DNA of 64,000 nt from Bacteroidota bacterium (lineage in GTDB: Bacteria > Bacteroidota > Bacteroidia > Chitinophagales > Chitinophagaceae): the NCBI GenBank assembly GCA_023416995.1, contig JAEZGI010000057.1:1-64000 (forward strand). Reading direction: 5' to 3'. The notes under the pieces are model-generated. The model saw only the letters and a program-made list of their open reading frames with translations, had not been told where the DNA came from and ran no database searches. The position numbers were made by a program, and so were the translations under genes. Each line of letters starts with the position of its first letter. The stretch's first letter is position 1. This document shows, piece by piece, positions 35,616 through 44,913 of the stretch.

Positions 35616-36329
35616 TCAGAAGATGATTTTACCCTGGCGGGGTTGCGGATCGCGAAGTGTAAACACAAAACTCAGTCCCGGGGTACGGGTGCCCGTCATG
35701 ATCACAGGTTTAACACGCATGCTGATCTCATCGCTTACGTCAAACCCCTTCAAATGCGCATCAACAGTGGCATCGATTACGTTGAGGCCCCAGAATAAGA
35801 GGGTCACAAGAATGGAATAGTCCATGTTCTTGCGAAATTCGTTGCGGTAGTTGCGGATTGAGTTTACGGCGCCGGCGCGGGTCATCGCCTGGAGCTGAGG
35901 GTGTACCTTGTTTAAACTGTCCGGGTCAATTACAGGATTTGAAGCCACAGCAAGGGCATACCTCGACCGGTCGTACCACCGTTTGTTATCGTAAATAAGG
36001 TAACCGGGAATACCAATAGCTGCATAAACCAGTGGGAGTTTCCAATATTTTTTATTGTAAATCTGTCCCCAGCCCGGGATTATGGCCGACCTTATGGAAG
36101 CCGTGCGTGGGCTGTGTTTTTTTACTGAATCCGGTTTGGCAGTAGTGGCTGTGATTAGTGTGTCGGCCGTGACTATAACTGTCTGCATAGTATCACCCGG
36201 CTGACCGAGGGACACTGTATCGCGGGGTTGCAATCGCGGCACAGTATCCTGCCTGCGGGTAGAATCCTGCTGTGAAAATAGCTGTGCCTGGAACGACACT
36301 AACAATAAGCTTAACAACAGAATTCTCAT
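35616..36329 (-). CDS. DUF5683 domain protein
   Basis: A 237-residue exported or membrane protein with a signal peptide (MRILLLSLLLVSFQAQLFSQ). A Thr/Asp-rich linker follows (DSTRRQDTVPRLQPRDTVSL), then a hydrophobic DUF5683 domain (SAIIPGWGQIYNKKYWKLPLVYAA, YDNKRWYDRSRYALA, DYSILVTLLFWGLNVIDATV). The first start near the signal peptide (36329) is used; a longer reading would overlap parB. Function unknown. Its constant place beside parAB and dapB suggests an envelope role. Confidence 0.85.
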   Translation of the reverse strand: MRILLLSLLLVSFQAQLFSQQDSTRRQDTVPRLQPRDTVSLGQPGDTMQTVIVTADTLITATTAKPDSVKKHSPRTASIRSAIIPGWGQIYNKKYWKLPLVYAAIGIPGYLIYDNKRWYDRSRYALAVASNPVIDPDSLNKVHPQLQAMTRAGAVNSIRNYRNEFRKNMDYSILVTLLFWGLNVIDATVDAHLKGFDVSDEISMRVKPVIMTGTRTPGLSFVFTLRDPQPRQGKIIF

Positions 36330-36396
36330 ACCGGGAACAAACGAACTGCAATTATATTTATGTCGAGCTTGTTGAATCTTAATAAAGTGATTGCTG

Positions 36397-37314
36397 CTAA
36401 CTAACGGTAACGCCCAGTTGATCAAGTAACTTATTGAGATCCTGGATAGAAAAATACTCGATCGTGATATTACCGTAACCTTTTTTATTGTGATTTAGTT
36501 TCACCTTTGTACTCAGGTGCGATGCTAAATTATCTTCAATTTTTTTGTAAGCGGGTGGCAGCGTTTGTTTTACGGAATCTTTAACAGGGGCCGAAGCCTT
36601 GTACATCTTTCTTACCAGTTCTTCCGTTTGTCGGACAGAAAGATTTTTCGATACAATTTCGTTGAAGATGAACAGCTGTTTGTCTACGGTATCTACATTC
36701 ACCAGGGCCCGCGCATGCCCCATACTGATGTTTTGTTTTCTTACGGCGACCTGGATATCAGGAGGCAGTTTGAGTAAACGGATATAATTCGCTACCGTAC
36801 TTCTTTCTTTGCCCATTCTTTCTGCCACTTCTTCCTGCGTGTGATTGAGCTCTTCCATCATACGTTTATAGGACAGCGCGATTTCCATTGCGTTAAGATC
36901 TTCGCGTTGCAGGTTTTCAAGCAGTGCCAGTTCCAGCAGCTCCTGGTCGTTTGCCTGCCTTATATAAGCAGGAACGTCAACAAGACCCGCCAGTTTAGCG
37001 GCCCTCCAACGGCGCTCGCCGGAAATTAGCCGGTAACGGCCGTTTCCAATTGAGGTAACCGTAATAGGTTGTACCAGGTCATGCATTTTAACAGAAGCTG
37101 CAAGTTCTTTCAGTGCAGTTTCATCAAAATCACGTCTTGGTTGTTTTGGGTTGGGTTCAACATCGGCCACCTTAATGCGTTGCATGGTGGTAGCCGCTTC
37201 TACTACAGAGGTCTTTAATGAACCGGAATTTGTTTTAAGATCAGAATCGATGCTTTGCAGCAACGATCTGATTCCCTTGCCCAAGGCGTCTTTATTTTGT
37301 TTTGGAGTGGTCAT
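36397..37314 (-). CDS. parB: Chromosome partitioning protein ParB
   Basis: A 305-residue parS-binding CTPase. The N-terminal CTPase motif is seen in RLISGERRWRAAKLAGL and LLENLQREDLNAMEIALSY. A helix-turn-helix follows (HTQEEVAERMGKERSTVANYIRLLKLP) with GHARALVNVD, then a dimer domain. It begins eight bases after parA. I found no full parS palindrome in the window. Confidence 0.96.
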   Translation of the reverse strand: MTTPKQNKDALGKGIRSLLQSIDSDLKTNSGSLKTSVVEAATTMQRIKVADVEPNPKQPRRDFDETALKELAASVKMHDLVQPITVTSIGNGRYRLISGERRWRAAKLAGLVDVPAYIRQANDQELLELALLENLQREDLNAMEIALSYKRMMEELNHTQEEVAERMGKERSTVANYIRLLKLPPDIQVAVRKQNISMGHARALVNVDTVDKQLFIFNEIVSKNLSVRQTEELVRKMYKASAPVKDSVKQTLPPAYKKIEDNLASHLSTKVKLNHNKKGYGNITIEYFSIQDLNKLLDQLGVTVS

Positions 37315-37322
37315 GTCTTTGT

Positions 37323-38123
37323 TTATTCAAGTATTCGTTCTTCCTGACTTATCCGGGTCATGTTGTTTTTCTGAAGTATTTCCTTAGCCAGGTTGAGATA
37401 ATTTACCGCGCCTTTGCTTAACGCATCGTATAAAATTACGGGCTTGCCCACACTGGGCGCCTCGCTGATCCGGGTGTTCCGGTGAATGATGGTGTCAAAA
37501 ACCATCTCATCAAAATGTTTCCGCACTTCTGCGACTACCTGATTGCAAAGACGTAAACGACCATCGTACATGGTCATAAGAATACCTTCGATGGCCAGTT
37601 CCTGGTTGAGCCGGCTTTGGACAATCTTTATAGTGTTTAACAATTTGCCAAGTCCTTCCAACGCAAAAAATTCGGTCTGCACAGGTACAATCACCGAGTC
37701 GGCGGCAACAAGGGCGTTCACAGTAATCAAACCAAGAGAAGGGGAGCAGTCTATAATAATGAACTGGTAATCATCTCTTATAGGTGCCAGGATATTTTTT
37801 AAGACGGTTTCACGGTTAGGGTAATTGATCATTTCAATCTCGGCCCCTACCAGGTCAATATGTGATGGTATCACGTCCAGGTTAGGTATTTCCGATTTTA
37901 GCACCACATCTGCGGCGGGTACATTATTTACCATACAGTCGTAAAGACTCTGCCTGATGTTATGGAGATCGAAACCTACACCGGTGGTGCTGTTTGCCTG
38001 TGGATCGGCATCCACCAGCAAAGTTCTGAATTCAAGTACAGCCAGGCTGGCTGCGAGATTGATCGCTGAAGTTGTTTTTCCTACGCCTCCTTTTTGATTC
38101 GCTACGCCGATTACTCTCGCCAT
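37323..38123 (-). CDS. parA: Chromosome partitioning ATPase ParA (Soj)
   Basis: A 266-residue ATPase with the deviant Walker A KGGVGKTTSAINLAASLA at residues 11-28. It also has LLVDADPQANSTTGVG, and the Walker B region YQFIIIDCSPSLGLITVNAL. It is chromosomal in type (small, no N-terminal HTH). It heads the minus-strand run parA-parB-DUF5683-dapB. The 272 bases to the divergent flavin reductase hold no clear feature. Confidence 0.96.
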   Translation of the reverse strand: MARVIGVANQKGGVGKTTSAINLAASLAVLEFRTLLVDADPQANSTTGVGFDLHNIRQSLYDCMVNNVPAADVVLKSEIPNLDVIPSHIDLVGAEIEMINYPNRETVLKNILAPIRDDYQFIIIDCSPSLGLITVNALVAADSVIVPVQTEFFALEGLGKLLNTIKIVQSRLNQELAIEGILMTMYDGRLRLCNQVVAEVRKHFDEMVFDTIIHRNTRISEAPSVGKPVILYDALSKGAVNYLNLAKEILQKNNMTRISQEERILE

Positions 38124-38395
38124 TTATTCAAATTAAATTTAATTATCAGGGATACCGGTAAAGTTGTTTACAATCGGTAAAACCGCAAAATTTAGTTTTG
38201 CCCATATCAGGAACAAACACAATATATGAGCGGCACATCCGTCTCATCTTCCGGATACGGGCTTTCCAAATGCGTCGGCAAAAGTAAAGCTTAACAGGTA
38301 ATCGGCATAGTGATTAGATTGAATAAGGAAGAATTTTGCCCGAAGGCTCTAAATTGCAGGAACCAAACCTTGTTTGGGATGTTATGATCGTAAAT

Positions 38396-38905
38396 ATGAC
38401 TGAGAAATATACCATTATATCGGCTACCAACCGGTTAAACAGCAATACTTACAAGGTGGCCGTTCAATATCAAAAACTGTTGCAGGATCGGGGCATCGAA
38501 GCCACCATGCTGACCCTGGAAGGTTGGAAATGGCTAACCCGCGACCCTGAATTTGTGGCAATCGAAAGCGGAATTCTTGCTCCGGCAACCAAGTTCATTT
38601 TTGTTGTGCCGGAGTATAACGGCAGTATTCCGGGAGTGTTAAAAGTGATGTTCGACATTTCAAGCTATAAGGACACCTGGTATGGTAAAAAAGCATTGCT
38701 GACCGGTATTGCTACCGGCCGGGCCGGAAATCTGAACGGCATGGAACATCTCACCAGCATATTACATTATCTGAAAGTTGTGGTTCATCCCAGCAAACTT
38801 CCGATCTCTTCAATAGACAAGATGATGAACACTGATGGCCTCATTGATGATGCAGGGACTCTGCGTGCCATTGAAAAGCAACTTGATGAATTCACCCGGT
38901 TTTAA
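38396..38905 (+). CDS. NADPH-dependent FMN reductase family protein
   Basis: A 169-residue flavodoxin-fold protein. The FMN phosphate loop is in ISATNRLNSNTYKVAVQYQ, and the isoalloxazine loop is VVPEYNGSIPGVLKVMFD. The KKALLTGIATGRAGNLNGMEHL region is typical of azoreductase/chromate-reductase-like members. ATG 38396 is taken; ATG 38384 would add four residues. It is 21 bases upstream of the phosphoesterase gene. Confidence 0.88.
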   Translation: MTEKYTIISATNRLNSNTYKVAVQYQKLLQDRGIEATMLTLEGWKWLTRDPEFVAIESGILAPATKFIFVVPEYNGSIPGVLKVMFDISSYKDTWYGKKALLTGIATGRAGNLNGMEHLTSILHYLKVVVHPSKLPISSIDKMMNTDGLIDDAGTLRAIEKQLDEFTRF

Positions 38906-38926
38906 TCTTTTTAATTTATAGTATTT

Positions 38927-40177
38927 ATGCGTAACTCAGGATTTCTTTGGGTGCTGACGGGTATGATGGTATTGATGGACCTGTATATTTTCCAGGTAGT
39001 GAAATCTTTGATGCAGCAGGCCTCTCCTGTAACCCGGTTAATTATATCTGTTGTTTACTGGCTGATGGCAGGATTGACACTGCTGATTATGATTGGCTTT
39101 CCTTACGTGAAAAGTGCCAGTGTTCCGCAAAGCGTCCGAACATATTTATTAGCCATCCTGGTGGGATTATTTGCTGCAAAACTGATTGCAAGCATCGTGT
39201 TTGGTTTGGATGATCTCCGCCGCGGGATCACCTGGCTCATCGGCAGTTTGCAAAGCCGGGATATAACCGCGCCGGCCGGTGAAGGCATCAGCAGATCAGC
39301 ATTTCTAAGCTGGCTGGGGCTTGGTCTGGGCGGAGGATTGTTGGGTACGCTGATGTACGGCTTCAGCAATAAATATAACTACCAGGTGATACGGAAACAG
39401 CTCAGGTTTCCCAATGTGCCTGAGGCTTTCCACGGGCTGCGTATTGTTCATATATCTGATATACATGCCGGTAGTTTCACCAATAAAAAAGCGGTGATAA
39501 AGGGCATCGAAAAGATCATGCAGGAAAAACCTGATCTGATTCTTTTCACCGGCGACCTTGTAAATGACAAAGCAACCGAGATGGACGACTACATGGATGT
39601 GTTCAGCCGGTTGAAAGCGCCCATGGGAGTTTATTCAACACTGGGCAATCATGATTACGGTGATTATATCGCGTGGGAAAGCAGTTTCATAAAAGCTAAA
39701 AACCTTGAACGTTTAAAAGAGATTCATGCGGAGCTTGGATGGAAATTGCTGATGAATGAACATGTACCCCTCGAGCGCGACGGTCAGCAGATCGCACTGC
39801 TTGGCATTGAGAACTGGAGCAATAAATCAAGTTTCCCGAAGTATGGCCGGCTTGACGAGGCACATAAAGGAACCGAAGCGATTCCTTTCAAAATATTATT
39901 AAGTCATGATCCTAGCCATTGGAGCGCGGAAGTACAAAAGAAGTATAGCGATATCGACCTGATGCTGGCCGGTCACACACATGGTATGCAATTCGGAGTG
40001 GAAGTTCCCGGCTTCAGATGGAGCCCCGTTCAATACATGTACGAACACTGGTCCGGATTGTACGAGAATGAAAAACAGAAACTCTATGTAAACCGTGGTT
40101 TTGGTTTTATAGGCTATCCGGGCAGGGTGGGTATACTTCCGGAAATCACTGTACTTGAGTTGGAGAAACAAGTCTGA
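38927..40177 (+). CDS. Membrane-anchored metallophosphoesterase
   Basis: A 416-residue protein with about four N-terminal transmembrane helices (residues 5-130) and a calcineurin-like catalytic domain. The metal-ligand motifs are complete: HISDIHAGSF, FTGDLVND, LGNHDYGDY, LSHDPSHW and LAGHTHGMQFG. Relatives include YkuE-type enzymes that act on lipid phosphates. The substrate is unknown. Confidence 0.94.
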   Translation: MRNSGFLWVLTGMMVLMDLYIFQVVKSLMQQASPVTRLIISVVYWLMAGLTLLIMIGFPYVKSASVPQSVRTYLLAILVGLFAAKLIASIVFGLDDLRRGITWLIGSLQSRDITAPAGEGISRSAFLSWLGLGLGGGLLGTLMYGFSNKYNYQVIRKQLRFPNVPEAFHGLRIVHISDIHAGSFTNKKAVIKGIEKIMQEKPDLILFTGDLVNDKATEMDDYMDVFSRLKAPMGVYSTLGNHDYGDYIAWESSFIKAKNLERLKEIHAELGWKLLMNEHVPLERDGQQIALLGIENWSNKSSFPKYGRLDEAHKGTEAIPFKILLSHDPSHWSAEVQKKYSDIDLMLAGHTHGMQFGVEVPGFRWSPVQYMYEHWSGLYENEKQKLYVNRGFGFIGYPGRVGILPEITVLELEKQV

Positions 40178-40323
40178 TACTTCACAACTATATTGTTCAA
40201 CTGCGATCTTCGATTTATCCAAAAATTATATTAAATGGGATCACTTGTTAAGGTAAATTAACAGCACTCTTTTTTGCTTGGCATATAAGTTGAAAATTTA
40301 TATTAAACCATAAAGCAAAAAAT

Positions 40324-40905
40324 ATGAAAAGTAAGATCCTGGGTTTAATTACGATTGCTCTCCTTGCTGGTACGGTGAGTTTTGCACAAGGGGTAGGTAT
40401 TAAAGGCGGAGCCAACATCACAAAGATTGATGGTAAAGGCTTCAATGAAGAATTTAAGTCCGGGTACAGTCTCGGTGGTTTTGCAGAAATTTATTTCAAC
40501 AAAAAATGGGGTATTCAGCCGGAAGTTTTATGGAATCAATATCAAACAAAAACTTCCCAAGATTTTGACGATGTGATTCCGAACGGCACAAACGACCTGG
40601 ATGTTAAATTAAATTACCTGTCCATCCCGTTGCTGCTGAATTTCCGCCCCGCCAGTTTCATCACGTTCCAGGCTGGTCCACAATTTGGTATCCTCATCAA
40701 CAAAGAAAATGGTCTTATCGAAAATGGGAGACAGGCATTTTCTAAAGGTGATCTGAGCATGCTTGGCGGTGTGCAGCTGAACCTTGGCGGACTAAGAGTG
40801 GGTGGCCGTTACCAGGTAGGCCTTTCAAACATAAACGATATAGACAATTCCAATAAATGGAAGAACACCGGCTTCCAGATCTATGCGGGCATAAAATTAT
40901 TATAG
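40324..40905 (+). CDS. Small outer-membrane beta-barrel protein (PorT-like family)
   Basis: A 193-residue exported protein with a signal peptide (MKSKILGLITIALLAGTVSFAQ). It has an eight-strand barrel pattern (GVGIKGGANITKIDGKGF, LGGFAEIYFNKKWGIQPEVLWNQ, LNYLSIPLLLNFRP, FQAGPQFGIL, GGRYQVGL). The end is IYAGIKLL, a typical aromatic/hydrophobic barrel end. It is followed by a strong terminator. Function unknown. Confidence 0.9.
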   Translation: MKSKILGLITIALLAGTVSFAQGVGIKGGANITKIDGKGFNEEFKSGYSLGGFAEIYFNKKWGIQPEVLWNQYQTKTSQDFDDVIPNGTNDLDVKLNYLSIPLLLNFRPASFITFQAGPQFGILINKENGLIENGRQAFSKGDLSMLGGVQLNLGGLRVGGRYQVGLSNINDIDNSNKWKNTGFQIYAGIKLL

Positions 40906-40952
40906 TCCGTATAGATCGTCATCATACATCGTAAGTTATAGGTGCAGTTGGG

Positions 40953-40976
40953 AACCTCCTTCGGGAGGTTTTTTTG
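40953..40976 (+). terminator. Rho-independent terminator
   Basis: Stem AACCTCC / GGAGGTT with the stable tetraloop TTCG, followed by a T run. It lies 48 bases after the barrel protein stop. Confidence 0.92.
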
Positions 40977-41066
40977 TTAGTCACTGACAGCTTGGCAACC
41001 CTTGAGCCTTTTTGAGGGTATGTTTTGCCGCGACATTACAATGGCATCAAACTTGACCTCACTACC

Positions 41067-41100
41067 TTTCCCTGATCAAACATGTTGTTTATCAGGGAAA
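41067..41100. promoter_or_regulatory. Long inverted repeat upstream of lon
   Basis: TTTCCCTGAT (41067-41076) and ATCAGGGAAA (41091-41100) are perfect 10-base arms. They surround a centre that is itself nearly symmetric (AAACA, TGT, TGTTT). The repeat ends 30 bases before the Lon ATG. It could be a repressor operator or an RNA hairpin; no T run follows, so it is not a simple terminator. Confidence 0.6.
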
Positions 41101-41129
41101 TTGTTATTTTGTCACAGTTAAATACCGCA

Positions 41130-43532
41130 ATGAAAGAAACTAATTACCTGTTCAACCCGGAAGATGACATGGATTTCATGCCTATTATTCCACTGAACGA
41201 AAACGAAGGTGAAAATGGAGCCGAGACCGTAATACCCGAAGAAATCTCATTATTGCCGCTGCGGAACACCGTGCTGTTTCCGGGCGTGGTATTGCCCATT
41301 ACCGTGGGCAGGGATAAAAGCATCAAGGCTGTTAACGACGCATATAAAGGTGACAAACTGGTTGGCGTGGTTGCGCAAAAAGATAGTGCGGTTGAGGATC
41401 CTCTTGTGACCGATCTTGAAGATATTGGTACAGTCGCCAAAATTATCAAGCTGATTAAAATGCCCGATGGCGGAACAACCGTTATCATTCAGGGTAAGAA
41501 ACGCTTCAAAGTTGAATCGATCACTTCAGAGGACCCTTATTTCCGGGCTAAGATTTCCGTTCTTGAAGATGAAACGGTAGCAACCAATGATGACTTCGAA
41601 GCATATGTAGCAAACATCAAAGATCTGGCGTCCCAGATCATTCAATTGTCACCTAACCTTCCATCTGAAGCAGGAATCATTCTCAAGAATATTGAAAACC
41701 CATCTTTCCTCATTCATTTTATTTCAAGCAACCTAAACACCGAGCTTATAGAAAAGCAAAAATTGCTTGAATTGAATCATATCCAGGAAAGGGCGGATCT
41801 GCTGATGCAGTTATTGCAAAAAGAACTGCAGTTTGCTGAGCTCAAAAACAAGGTTACGACGAAAACCAAAACCGAGCTGGATAAACAACAGCGTGATTAC
41901 TTTCTGCAACAACAGCTGAAAAGTATCAAGGATGAACTGGGGGGCGATACGAACGAGCGTGAGATAAAGGACATGCAGAAAAAAGCGGAAACCAAAAAAT
42001 GGTCAGTGCCTGCTGCAGAAATGTTCAAAAAAGGTATTGAGAAGTTGGAACGCATGCATCCCAGCACGCCTGATTATTCGGTGGTGTATAACCATCTGGA
42101 CCTAATGCTTGATCTTCCCTGGGCCGATTATACGCAGGATCAGTATGATCTTAAGAAGTCTAAAAAGATCCTCGACAAGGATCATTATGGAATGAATAAA
42201 GTAAAGGATCGCATTCTTGAATACCTGGCGGTTCTTAAACTGAAGGGCGACATGAAAAGTCCGATCTTATGTTTTCTTGGACCTCCGGGCGTCGGGAAAA
42301 CTTCATTGGGTCGTAGTATCGCAACAGCGATCGGTCGCAAATATGTTCGGATAAGTCTTGGTGGGCTACACGATGAAAGTGAAATACGCGGACATCGTAA
42401 AACCTATATTGGCGCTATGCCGGGACGCATCCTGCAATCTATCCGTAAAATCAAATCATCCAACCCCGTTATCATTCTTGATGAAATTGATAAGGTAGGC
42501 AGTGATTTCAGGGGCGATCCTTCATCTGCCTTACTGGAGGTGCTTGATCCTGAACAAAACCACACCTTTTATGACAATTATCTTGAACTTGAGTATGATC
42601 TCAGCAAGGTATTATTTATCGCAACGGCTAATGATATCAACAATATCCAACCTGCGCTGCGCGATAGGCTCGAGATCATTGATCTGAGCGGATATGCTGT
42701 TGAGGAAAAGGTTGAGATAGCCAGGCGGCACCTGGTTCCAAAACAGAAAGAGGCGCACGGACTCAAGGACATGAATTTTACCATTCCCGATAAAGTGCTG
42801 GAAAAGATCATCCAGGATTACACCAGAGAGAGCGGTGTCCGCGAACTTGATCGTTATCTCGCCTCCGTGATGCGGTTTGAAGCAAGGGAATTTGCCATGA
42901 AGGAGAAACTCAAGCCAACCCTCACCACCAAAGATGTTGAAAAGATACTAGGCAAGCCGAGGTACAGCAATGAACTGTACCGTGTTGCCAACATTCCGGG
43001 TGTTGCGGTGGGTCTTGCATGGACCTATGTAGGTGGTGATATTTTGTTTGTTGAAACCAATCTCAGCGAAGGTAAAGGTGAACTGAAACTTACGGGTAAT
43101 CTTGGTAATGTGATGAAAGAAAGCGCTGCTACTGCGCTCAGCTTTCTACATGCCAATGCAAAAAAAGTAGATCTTAACCCGGAATACTTCAGTACTAAAA
43201 ATATTCACGTTCACGTTCCCGAAGGTGCCGTGCCGAAAGATGGTCCAAGTGCGGGGATCACTATGATGACCGCTATCGCTTCGGCAATGAGTGGCCGCAA
43301 AGTGAAACCTTACCTGGCAATGACGGGTGAGATCACGCTTCGGGGACAAGTGTTACCGGTAGGTGGGATCAAGGAAAAGATCCTGGCAGCCAAAAGAGCG
43401 GGCATCAGAGAAATTATCTTGTGTTGGTTGAATGAGAAAGATATTCAGGAAATCGACTCGGCTTTTATTAAGGGTTTGAGCTTTCATTATGTGAAAACCA
43501 TGACCCAGGTCTTAGATATTGCACTTAGTTGA
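41130..43532 (+). CDS. lon: ATP-dependent protease La (Lon)
   Basis: An 800-residue AAA+ protease degrading misfolded and regulatory proteins. The N-terminal LON substrate domain spans residues 35-240 (LLPLRNTVLFPGVVLPITV). Walker A is GPPGVGKT at 384-391 and Walker B is ILDEIDKVG. The serine-lysine dyad is Ser707 in PKDGPSAGITM and Lys750 in GGIKEKILAAKRAG. ATG 41130 is preferred over 41082, because the earlier start would place the whole palindrome inside the coding region. Confidence 0.97.
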   Translation: MKETNYLFNPEDDMDFMPIIPLNENEGENGAETVIPEEISLLPLRNTVLFPGVVLPITVGRDKSIKAVNDAYKGDKLVGVVAQKDSAVEDPLVTDLEDIGTVAKIIKLIKMPDGGTTVIIQGKKRFKVESITSEDPYFRAKISVLEDETVATNDDFEAYVANIKDLASQIIQLSPNLPSEAGIILKNIENPSFLIHFISSNLNTELIEKQKLLELNHIQERADLLMQLLQKELQFAELKNKVTTKTKTELDKQQRDYFLQQQLKSIKDELGGDTNEREIKDMQKKAETKKWSVPAAEMFKKGIEKLERMHPSTPDYSVVYNHLDLMLDLPWADYTQDQYDLKKSKKILDKDHYGMNKVKDRILEYLAVLKLKGDMKSPILCFLGPPGVGKTSLGRSIATAIGRKYVRISLGGLHDESEIRGHRKTYIGAMPGRILQSIRKIKSSNPVIILDEIDKVGSDFRGDPSSALLEVLDPEQNHTFYDNYLELEYDLSKVLFIATANDINNIQPALRDRLEIIDLSGYAVEEKVEIARRHLVPKQKEAHGLKDMNFTIPDKVLEKIIQDYTRESGVRELDRYLASVMRFEAREFAMKEKLKPTLTTKDVEKILGKPRYSNELYRVANIPGVAVGLAWTYVGGDILFVETNLSEGKGELKLTGNLGNVMKESAATALSFLHANAKKVDLNPEYFSTKNIHVHVPEGAVPKDGPSAGITMMTAIASAMSGRKVKPYLAMTGEITLRGQVLPVGGIKEKILAAKRAGIREIILCWLNEKDIQEIDSAFIKGLSFHYVKTMTQVLDIALS

Positions 43533-43653
43533 CCAACTTTTTAATCTGTTTTTAATAATAAAGCGATTTTCGCCGGAAACATTGTAAATGAATCCCTGTT
43601 ATATTTAAATAATCAATAAGAATTTTTCATGTTGGTTGTTTTAAGGGTTAAAG

Positions 43654-43688
43654 AAATTCCTCCATTTCCATGGAGGAATTTTGTTTTT
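43654..43688 (+). terminator. Rho-independent terminator after lon
   Basis: Perfect 12-base stem AAATTCCTCCAT / ATGGAGGAATTT with loop TTCC, followed by a T-rich stretch. It lies 122 bases after the lon stop. The rest of the 43533-43779 gap shows nothing else. Confidence 0.88.
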
Positions 43689-43779
43689 TGACCATTTCCC
43701 AAATTGTTTTCCGGTTGCGGGCAGTTTGATCAATAGATTCGTGCTACCGACCTGTGATTAGCGCTATATTCGTTCCTGC

Positions 43780-44844
43780 ATGATGCGCTGTTTCCTGATA
43801 CTGTTTTTGCTGGCAGGTTATAAGCCGGGCAGCAGTCAGACTGCCGGCGTTTTCAACTTTCTCAAGTTTTCTGGTTCTCCACAACTTACTGCGCTGGGGG
43901 GAGATAATATTTCCAACCAGACGGAGGATGTTAGTATCGTTTTTTCTAATCCGTCTCTGCTGCGACAGCAAATGCATTCGGCCGCATCATTTGCGTTTAC
44001 ATCGTTGTATGCCGGTATTAATGGTTACGACTTGCAAACGGCCTATCATTCGGAAAAACTACGAACAAACTTCGCGTTAGGTATCCGGTTCCTGGATTAT
44101 GGCTCTGTTGATGGAACGGATGCATCAGGTAATTTCCTGGGTGTTGTGAACCCGGCCGACTATATAATTCAGGTTTCGTTTTCCCGGGCGTATTTATCAC
44201 GTTGGAATTATGGCGGTACATTGAAGTTCATCCATTCCAATTATGGTATGTACCGGTCGTCGGGGGTTGCGATGGACCTGGCGGTGTCGTACCGGGATAC
44301 GGCTTCGCAATTACAGGCCTCTCTGGTAATTGCTAACATCGGCGCACAACTCAGAACCTATTCCGTTGGGGAAAGGGAGGAGTTACCTTTCGATCTGAAA
44401 CTGGGTGTTTCAAAACGTTTGGCAAATGCTCCTGTACAATTCACTTTCACCGCTAACAGGCTGCATAAATTTGATGTTACCTATAATGACACTGCCTTCA
44501 ACAATGAAAATGGATTTGACGAACCGGGAAAAAAATTCAGCATCGATAATATTTTTCGCCACATCGTGCTGTCAACTCAGGTGTATATCGGCAATCACCT
44601 GGAGGTGTCAGCAGGATATAATTATCTCCGGAGGAAAGAACTAAATATCGGATCCGCTGCAAACGGACTAAACGGATTCTCGATGGGAGCAGGAGTGTTA
44701 TTCCGCACTTTGCAAATACGCTATGGCCGGGCATTTTATCAAAGCAGCCGGTCATTTCACCAGTTGGGTGTAAACACGCATCTGAATACATTATTGAAGA
44801 ACCGAAAATTGGGGAAAAAAGTCAGTGGGAAACCGGGTATGTGA
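43780..44844 (+). CDS. porQ: Type IX secretion system protein PorQ
   Basis: A 354-residue outer-membrane beta-barrel protein of the PorQ family. Signs are the N-terminus TAGVFNFLKFSGSPQLTALGG, the repeat-like FSNPSLLRQQMHSAASFAFT, and barrel strands through to the C-terminal region SFHQLGVNTHLN. In Porphyromonas, PorQ takes part in T9SS with PorZ and PorU on the surface. It stands apart from other T9SS genes here, but the window does encode T9SS cargo. The start could be at the second Met. Confidence 0.85.
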   Translation: MMRCFLILFLLAGYKPGSSQTAGVFNFLKFSGSPQLTALGGDNISNQTEDVSIVFSNPSLLRQQMHSAASFAFTSLYAGINGYDLQTAYHSEKLRTNFALGIRFLDYGSVDGTDASGNFLGVVNPADYIIQVSFSRAYLSRWNYGGTLKFIHSNYGMYRSSGVAMDLAVSYRDTASQLQASLVIANIGAQLRTYSVGEREELPFDLKLGVSKRLANAPVQFTFTANRLHKFDVTYNDTAFNNENGFDEPGKKFSIDNIFRHIVLSTQVYIGNHLEVSAGYNYLRRKELNIGSAANGLNGFSMGAGVLFRTLQIRYGRAFYQSSRSFHQLGVNTHLNTLLKNRKLGKKVSGKPGM

Positions 44845-44913
44845 TTTGCTCAATCACAGCGTCATCATGTACCAAAGCTTACATAGTCAGTTTCTCACTT
44901 CAAATTGTTATCT

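Noticed and set aside
44840..44858. A CRP-like TGTGA...TCACA symmetry at the end of porQ
   Set aside because: The central gap is nine bases, not six. It overlaps the porQ stop codon and is not positioned as a promoter site.
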